Source: Cyanobium sp. NIES-981 (GTDB lineage: Bacteria > Cyanobacteriota > Cyanobacteriia > PCC-6307 > Cyanobiaceae). Taken from it: 56,417 bases of DNA. Below are positions 50,989-56,417 of the stretch, piece after piece (positions within the stretch are counted from its first letter, which is position 1; every line of letters begins with the position of its first letter). Location of the stretch: contig CAMDLO010000007.1 of NCBI GenBank assembly GCA_945901765.1, forward strand, positions 1 to 56,417, in the 5' to 3' direction. The notes under the pieces were generated by a model. The model had not been told where the DNA came from, made no database searches, and was given only the letters and a program-made list of their open reading frames with translations. The position numbers and the translations under genes are program-made.

Positions 50989-52320
50989 ATGCTCTTGCTG
51001 CTCACAACCGGGGCCGAAGCCGGCGCCCGTCTGGCGGGAACCCTGTTGCCGCGGGGCTTTTTCCTCGGCCTGGGCTTGACATATCTGGCCGCCCTGGCCG
51101 TCGACCGGCTGGCAGCGCGCTGGCGTGTGCCGGGGGCGGCGGCCGTGCTGCTGCTGGGTCTGGCCATCCCCAACGATCTGCTGACCCACAGCCAGCCCCT
51201 GGGCCCGACGCTTCTGGAGACCCTGCACCGGGTGAGCCTGGCGCTGCTGCTGTTCTATGCCGGGCTGCGCACCGATCTGCGCCGCATCCGCGGCATCAAG
51301 GCCGCCGGTCTGGGGCTGGGCACGCTCAGCTTGCTGATCACGGTGCTGATCACCGGCCTGGCGCTGTACTGGCTGGCACCGGCCCTGCCGGGGGGGCTGC
51401 CGCCGGCGGCGGTCTGGCTGGGGGTGTGGTGCCTCGCTGCGACAGACAGCGGCGCCCTGGAGGATCTGCTGGAGGCCCTGCGCCACAGTGTGAGTGGCCG
51501 CCTCCGCCATCTGCTGGAGTTTGAGGCGGCCCTCAGCACGGTGATGGCGCTGCTGGGGTTCGGGTTTGCCGCCGCCGTCCTGCAGGGGCAGCCCCATGGG
51601 GAGCACCAGGCACTGCACGCGGCCCTCTCGAGTCGATTGCCGCAGCAGCTGGGGGCCCTTGCCCTGCATGTGCTGGCCGGGCTGAGTGCCGGGGTGGCGG
51701 TGGGAGCCCTGGCTCCGCGGCTGATCGACCGATTGGTGCGCTCCGACCAGCAGCTGCTGCTGGTGGCCGTGGCCCTCGCGTTCGTGGCCCACGGCTTCGG
51801 CCAGTGGCTGGGGGGTGGCGGCCTCCTGGCGGTGTTTCTGGCCGGGGTGTGCCTCTCCAACGGGGATTACCACATCAACCGCTTCGAGTCGCAGGCGCTG
51901 GGACGGGTGATGCAGCCCTTCAACACCGCCGCCGAACTGACGGTGCTGCTGCTGCTCGGGCTGATGGTGAAGCCGGAGGCGCTGCTGACGGTGCTGCCGG
52001 TGGGGCTGGGCCTGGCGCTGGTGCTGCCCCTGGCCCGGGTGGTGGGGGTTTGGCTGGTGCTGCGCCCCCCGGCCTTCGCCCGCAGCGACCGGCTGATCGT
52101 GGCCGGCTGCGGCCTGCGGGCTGCCGTGCCCCTGGCCCTGGCCGTCTCCCTCACCGAGGAACTGCCCCACCTGCGGGGCATCGCCGCGACGGCGGTCGAA
52201 CCGCTCGCCTCCCAGCTGCTGGCCCTGATCTGCGTGGTGGTGCTGCTCGATCTGGTGCTGCAGCCGCTGGCGATGCGGCAGCTGCTGGCCGCCATCAGCG
52301 CCCGTCGGCGCCTGGCCTGA
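50989..52320 (+). CDS. Cation:proton antiporter (CPA1 family)
   Basis: The 443-residue protein has about 12 helices. It begins MLLLLTTGAEAGARLAGTLL and contains LALLLFYAGLRTDLRRIRGI (first part of the Na/H exchanger fold), WCLAATDSGALEDLLEAL, which occupies the usual ND/DD catalytic helix (Ala-Thr-Asp-Ser), and AGCGLRAAVPLALAVSLTEE. It is consistent with Na+/H+ or K+/H+ exchange, with ion choice unknown. No Trk/KTN regulatory domain is attached. It lies head to head with the permease gene. Confidence 0.87.
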   Translation: MLLLLTTGAEAGARLAGTLLPRGFFLGLGLTYLAALAVDRLAARWRVPGAAAVLLLGLAIPNDLLTHSQPLGPTLLETLHRVSLALLLFYAGLRTDLRRIRGIKAAGLGLGTLSLLITVLITGLALYWLAPALPGGLPPAAVWLGVWCLAATDSGALEDLLEALRHSVSGRLRHLLEFEAALSTVMALLGFGFAAAVLQGQPHGEHQALHAALSSRLPQQLGALALHVLAGLSAGVAVGALAPRLIDRLVRSDQQLLLVAVALAFVAHGFGQWLGGGGLLAVFLAGVCLSNGDYHINRFESQALGRVMQPFNTAAELTVLLLLGLMVKPEALLTVLPVGLGLALVLPLARVVGVWLVLRPPAFARSDRLIVAGCGLRAAVPLALAVSLTEELPHLRGIAATAVEPLASQLLALICVVVLLDLVLQPLAMRQLLAAISARRRLA

Positions 52321-52331
52321 GCCGGCGCCCA

Positions 52332-52739
52332 TGGCGGGCGCTCTACGCCAACAACATGCGCTTCCACGCTCCCACCCAGGAACGGCAGGGCATCGCCGCG
52401 TGCAGCACCGCCCAAGGAGGATCTGCTGACAGGCTGCAACTCTGCTGAAAGGCTGCAACCCTGCTGACAGGCTGCGACTCTCCTGAAAGGCTGCGACGAG
52501 GTCCATCTCAGGGCCGGTGCGATGGCGATCGAGGCTGATGCGGCCTTGGGGGAAGGGAGACAGGACTGAAGATCAAGAGCAGCGAGTTGGTGTATCCGGG
52601 CACCAGCCGGCTGCTGTTCAACGGCGAGGGCAGGATCTGCGATCACCGCGACCACTTCGCTGTCGTGGGCCCCACCTTCGGGCCGGTGCCGCTGCCGGGG
52701 AGCTTCGTGCGCTGGCTCTGCAAGCGTTGTGTCGGCTGA
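52332..52739 (+). pseudogene. Remnant of an NTF2/SnoaL-like protein gene, broken by tandem repeats
   Basis: Two homologous-looking pieces flank a repeat array. The first (52332 onwards) reads WRALYANNMRFHAPTQERQG and stops at 52446-52448. The second, 52566-52739, reads LKIKSSELVYPGTSRLLFNG then EGRICDHRDHFAVVGPTFGP and ends with VRWLCKRCVG and a stop. The pieces resemble the start and end of small NTF2-fold (SnoaL or limonene-epoxide-hydrolase-like) proteins. Between them another frame has VHLRAGAMAIEADAALGEG, which would fit the middle. Four 19-base repeats (52423-52498) lie in the gap. No continuous frame joins them, so the gene is dead. Family assignment is from memory of the motif order. 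Confidence 0.6.
52423..52498. repeat. 19-bp tandem repeat array (four units)
   Basis: Four consecutive 19-base units based on CTGCTGACAGGCTGCAACT, alternating GACAGG and GAAAGG forms. There are no spacers. It sits inside the broken NTF2-like gene. Confidence 0.92.
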
Positions 52740-52774
52740 TCGAGCAGGCTGGGGCGAGTGCTGGCCCTGATCCG

Positions 52775-53491
<717 letters not shown>

Positions 53492-53641
53492 GACCGCTGG
53501 CTCCGCCGGTATGCCGATGGTCGTCGCCAGCGACTGCTGGAGCAAGACGGGGGCCGGCTCGGGAGGCTGGAGAAACCTGGTCGATCTAGGTCCACCCCCT
53601 TCGTGATGCCTATGGTCTGAGCAGAGCATCGCGTCTGCCCC

Positions 53642-55996
53642 ATGGCCCTGCAGGAATACCGTTCCGGCGCCTCTTTCCCAGGCGTGATCGGCCGCACCGC
53701 CGATGTGTCGACCCCGGCCTGGCCGATGCCCAACCGGGCGAAGGAGGGGGCGCCGAATGTGCTGTTCATCGTGCTCGATGACACGGGTTTCGGCCAGCTC
53801 GGTTGCTACGGCAGCCCGATCGCCACGCCCAATCTCGATGCCCTGGCGGCCGACGGCCTGCGCTTCAACAACATGCACACCACGGCGCTCTGTTCGCCGT
53901 CTCGCAGCTGCATGCTCAACGGCCGCAACCACCACTCCAACGGCCTGGCCTGCATCACCGAGGGATCGATGGGCTTCCCCGGCTCCAACGGCATCATCCC
54001 GTTCGAGAACGGCTTCCTCTCCGAGATCCTGCTGCAGCACGGCTACAACACCTACGCCATCGGCAAGTGGCACCTCACCCCCGCCGAGCAGACCTCGGCG
54101 GCGGGCCCTTACGAGCGCTGGCCCCTGGGCCGCGGCTTCGAGCGCTTCTACGGCTTCCTCGGCGGTGACACGCACCATTACTACCCCGAACTGGTGCAGG
54201 ACAACAGCCAGGTGGAACCGCCGGCCACGCCGGAGGAGGGCTACCACCTCACCCCCGATCTGGTGGCGAAGGCGAAGGCGATGATCGCCGACTCCAAGCA
54301 GGTGGCGCCCAACAAACCCTTCTTCATGTACTTCTGCACCGGCGCCATGCATGCGCCCCACCACGTGCCGAAGGAGTGGGCCGACAGGTACAAGGGCAAA
54401 TTCGATGGCGGCTGGGACGCCTACCGCGAGCACACCTTCGCGCGCCAGAAGGAACTGGGCATCGTCCCGCCAGACACCGTGCTGTCGCGCCACGACCCCG
54501 ATGTGCCGGACTGGAACGGTCTCTCAGCCGAAGAACAGCGGCTCTACGCCCGCATGATGGAAGTGTTCGCCGGCTTTCTCGAGCACACCGACCATTACAT
54601 CGGCGAGCTGATCGCTTTCCTCAAGGAGATCGGCGAGTACGACAACACCCTGATCATGGTGATCTCCGACAACGGCGCCAGCTCCGAGGGCGGGCCGACG
54701 GGGTCGGTGAATGAGGGCAAGTTCTTCAACAACGTGCCGGAGAACCTGGAGCAGAACCTGGCCGCCATCGATGACATCGGCGGGCCGAAGTATTTCAACC
54801 ACTACCCCTGGGGCTGGACCCACGCCGGCAACACCCCCTTCCGCCGCTGGAAGCGCGAGACCTACCGGGGCGGCACCAGCGATCCGTTCATCGTGAGCTG
54901 GCCCAGGGGCATCGCCGCCCGCGGTGAGGTGCGCTCCCAGTACTGCCATGCGATCGACATGGTGCCCACCGTGCTCGAGGCCCTCGGCATCGAGGCACCC
55001 ACGGCGATCCGCGGCGTGACCCAGAGCCCGATCGAGGGTGTCTCCCTCACCTCCTGCTTCGCTGATCCCGGCGCGCCGAGCCTCCATCTCACCCAGTACT
55101 TCGAGATGTTCGGCCACCGCTCGCTCTATCACGAGGGCTGGCGGGCGGTGTGCCCCTGGCCCGGCACTTCGTTTGTGGAATCGGGCCGGCGCTTCGGCGA
55201 TCCGATCAGCTACGACCAGCTGACCCAGCTCGATGCCCAGGGCTGGGAGCTCTACAACCTCCAAGAGGATTTCGCTGAAACCAACAACCTGGCCGAGGTC
55301 GAGCGCGAGCGCCTGATCGCCATGATCGGCATGTGGTACGTGGAGGCCGGCAAGTACAACGTGCTGCCGATCGACAGCCGCGGCACCCAGCGCTTCGCGG
55401 TGGAGCGGCCCCAGATCACCGCCGACCGCCAGCGCTACATCTATTACCCGGGCACCCAGATGGTGCCGGCCAATGCGGCGCCGCGGGTGCTCAACCGGCC
55501 CCATTCGCTGTCGGTGGAGGTGGAGGTGCCCGAAGGCGGCGCCGAGGGAGTGCTGTTCAGCATGGGCGGCAACGATGGCGGCTTCGCCTTCTACGTGCAG
55601 AACGGCCTGCTCACCTACGGCTACAACTACGTGGCCGAGCAGTTCTTCCGCGTGCGCTCCAGCGGCCCGATCCCGGCCGGCCACCACATCGTGAGCGCCG
55701 AGTTCACCCCCACCGGCGCGCCCGACATCGCCAACGGCAAGGGCACCCCGGCCAAGGTGGTGCTGTTCATCGATGGCGAGCCTGTGGGCGAAGGCGACCT
55801 GCCGGTGACGATCCCGCTCAGCCTCGGCCTGGCCGCCGGCGTGGCGGTGGGTGCTGATCCGGGCTCGCCGGCCATGCCCGATTACAAGCCCCCCTTCGCC
55901 TACGCCGGCCGCGTCAAGCGGGCCCTGGTGGATGTGAGTGGCACGCCGGTCGATGACCTCAGGGAGCAGATGCGCCAGATCCTGGCCCGCCAGTGA
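53642..55996 (+). CDS. Type I sulfatase (arylsulfatase family)
   Basis: The 784-residue protein has NVLFIVLDDTGFGQLGCYG at the start (Ca-binding Asp-Asp), the formylglycine motif CSPSRSCMLNGRN (C-x-P-S-R type, near residue 84), a second active-site block (IGKWHLTP) and the DNGASSEGGP block. The C-terminal 200 residues are beta-rich and end in a compact domain of the kind seen in large arylsulfatases. No signal peptide is seen. It needs a formylglycine-generating enzyme, which is not in this window. It would remove sulfate from organic esters as a sulfur or carbon source. Confidence 0.92.
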   Translation: MALQEYRSGASFPGVIGRTADVSTPAWPMPNRAKEGAPNVLFIVLDDTGFGQLGCYGSPIATPNLDALAADGLRFNNMHTTALCSPSRSCMLNGRNHHSNGLACITEGSMGFPGSNGIIPFENGFLSEILLQHGYNTYAIGKWHLTPAEQTSAAGPYERWPLGRGFERFYGFLGGDTHHYYPELVQDNSQVEPPATPEEGYHLTPDLVAKAKAMIADSKQVAPNKPFFMYFCTGAMHAPHHVPKEWADRYKGKFDGGWDAYREHTFARQKELGIVPPDTVLSRHDPDVPDWNGLSAEEQRLYARMMEVFAGFLEHTDHYIGELIAFLKEIGEYDNTLIMVISDNGASSEGGPTGSVNEGKFFNNVPENLEQNLAAIDDIGGPKYFNHYPWGWTHAGNTPFRRWKRETYRGGTSDPFIVSWPRGIAARGEVRSQYCHAIDMVPTVLEALGIEAPTAIRGVTQSPIEGVSLTSCFADPGAPSLHLTQYFEMFGHRSLYHEGWRAVCPWPGTSFVESGRRFGDPISYDQLTQLDAQGWELYNLQEDFAETNNLAEVERERLIAMIGMWYVEAGKYNVLPIDSRGTQRFAVERPQITADRQRYIYYPGTQMVPANAAPRVLNRPHSLSVEVEVPEGGAEGVLFSMGGNDGGFAFYVQNGLLTYGYNYVAEQFFRVRSSGPIPAGHHIVSAEFTPTGAPDIANGKGTPAKVVLFIDGEPVGEGDLPVTIPLSLGLAAGVAVGADPGSPAMPDYKPPFAYAGRVKRALVDVSGTPVDDLREQMRQILARQ

Positions 55997-56008
55997 GCGG
56001 GGCGCCGC

Positions 56009-56206
56009 TCAGGGCATGCGGCCGGTGATCCCCATGGCCTGGGCGCCGTAATGGCGGGTCATGTCGGCCTGCATGTGCCAGGCATTGAGCAGGGTTTTGG
56101 CGATGCGGCGCAGCTCGGCCGGGTCATCGCAGGCATCGATGGCCCGCGACTGGGCTTCCAGGCTGAACTGACGGCTGAGGCCGAGGTCGTTACCGGGGTG
56201 GGCCAC
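56009..56206 (-). CDS. Small conserved helical protein
   Basis: The 65-residue product is highly helical and charged in the middle (QSRAIDACDDPAELRRIAKT then LLNAWHMQADMTRHYGAQAM). Similar short proteins of unknown function that I recall in picocyanobacteria share the 'LA..LL..W..Q...TR' pattern. There is no signal or membrane segment. It is 13 bases after the convergent sulfatase gene. Confidence 0.6.
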   Translation of the reverse strand: MAHPGNDLGLSRQFSLEAQSRAIDACDDPAELRRIAKTLLNAWHMQADMTRHYGAQAMGITGRMP

Positions 56207-56303
56207 AGGAGCGGAGCAGACACCACAAAACGTTACAAAGCCCAGACCAGTGCTGTTGGCGGGTTGCCGTACAGGGATCTGGCGAGTGGTGCGGCGTGCC
56301 GGT

Positions 56304-56417
56304 TCAGAAGCTCTGGTGGGTCTGGCCGGCGAAGCGGCCGGCGTAGCGCTCGCTGCCCTCCAGCTTCTGAAACACGAACTGGCAGATCGGCAGCCCCGGC
56401 GCCACCGCCAGCGGCGC
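56304..56417 (-). CDS. dCTP deaminase/dUTPase-family protein, C-terminal fragment (cut by window edge)
   Basis: The last 37 residues of a reverse-strand gene are visible. They include PGLPICQFVFQKL and a YAGRFAGQ ending, matching the C-terminal G-x-x-I-x-Q-x-x-F and tyrosine/glycine/Gln tail of dCTP deaminase and dUTPase-like trimers. It is distinct from the dcd start at the left edge, because a direct join would give a protein far too short. The full gene lies beyond the window. Confidence 0.55.
   Translation of the reverse strand, partial: APLAVAPGLPICQFVFQKLEGSERYAGRFAGQTHQSF

Noticed and set aside
50932-52506. Upstream continuation of the permease reading frame
   Set aside because: It runs antisense through the antiporter and is His/Gln-rich. 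The permease's own N-terminus starts at 50931 or 50904.

Overview
The window is a dense, very G+C-rich stretch of the chromosome of a picocyanobacterium, most likely Cyanobium or a Synechococcus of the high-GC freshwater/euryhaline group. The evidence is four small photosystem II genes (psbH, psbN, psbI, psbK), the cyanobacterial nitrogen regulator ntcA, and many cyanobacteria-restricted DUF families (DUF3084, 3146, 3155, 3181, 3769, 4079, 4278, 1997). As I remember published marine picocyanobacterial genomes, the backbone order (dcd, cobO-like, ntcA, DUF3084, YqgF, pth, tatA, psbH/psbN, psbI, DUF3769, leuDC, cinA, glyA, tRNA-Arg, murJ, sfsA, ispH, purH, histidine kinase, cobS, tgt, psbK) is the conserved picocyanobacterial one.

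Layout. 1-5.2 kb: edge of dcd, a CobO-like ATPase, ntcA, a DUF3084/YqgF pair, and a reverse psbH-tatA-pth-DUF3146 group with psbN divergent. 5.3-8.3 kb: a large GH38 alpha-mannosidase inserted between psbN and psbI. 8.4-20.5 kb: psbI, an LptD-like outer membrane protein, leuD/leuC, a glycosyltransferase/glucosidase pair, cinA, a MraY/WecA-type transferase, glyA. 20.6-33.7 kb: tRNA-Arg, a repeat-rich gap, small conserved proteins, murJ, sfsA, ispH, purH, an esterase, a histidine kinase, cobS, tgt, psbK. 33.7-40.1 kb: a WecG-type transferase, a GH15/phosphorylase-kinase-like giant, a MocA oxidoreductase and a CNNM/CBS protein. 40.3-44.4 kb: a tightly packed operon of DUF1499, DCC thiol oxidoreductase, phytase-like lipoprotein and PhoX-like phosphatase. 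44.4-52.3 kb: an altered GGDEF protein, small proteins, a reverse operon of NCS2-type permease, P-loop kinase, GH57 enzyme and a tiny membrane protein, and a divergent antiporter. 52.3-56.4 kb: a wrecked NTF2-like gene, an exported Mn-type superoxide dismutase, a sulfatase, and the C-terminus of a second dCTP-deaminase-type protein.

The accessory content is mostly carbohydrate turnover (GH38, GH57, GDE-type glucosidase, GH15-like protein, several glycosyltransferases) and scavenging or protection outside the cytoplasm (phytase-like, PhoX, sulfatase, exported SOD). No mobile element, integrase or CRISPR array is visible.

The most unusual structure is a recurring class of short, partly palindromic tandem repeats, different in sequence at each site (5.2, 8.6, 21.0 and 52.4 kb). 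One lies inside a destroyed gene, one supplies the stop codon of the mannosidase, and similar in-frame copies occur inside genes. Also notable are an 11-G run at the cobS/tgt junction, where one base fewer would repair the start of CobS and give Tgt a nearer ATG, and a CTGA stop/start overlap suggesting a CTG start for the GH57 enzyme.
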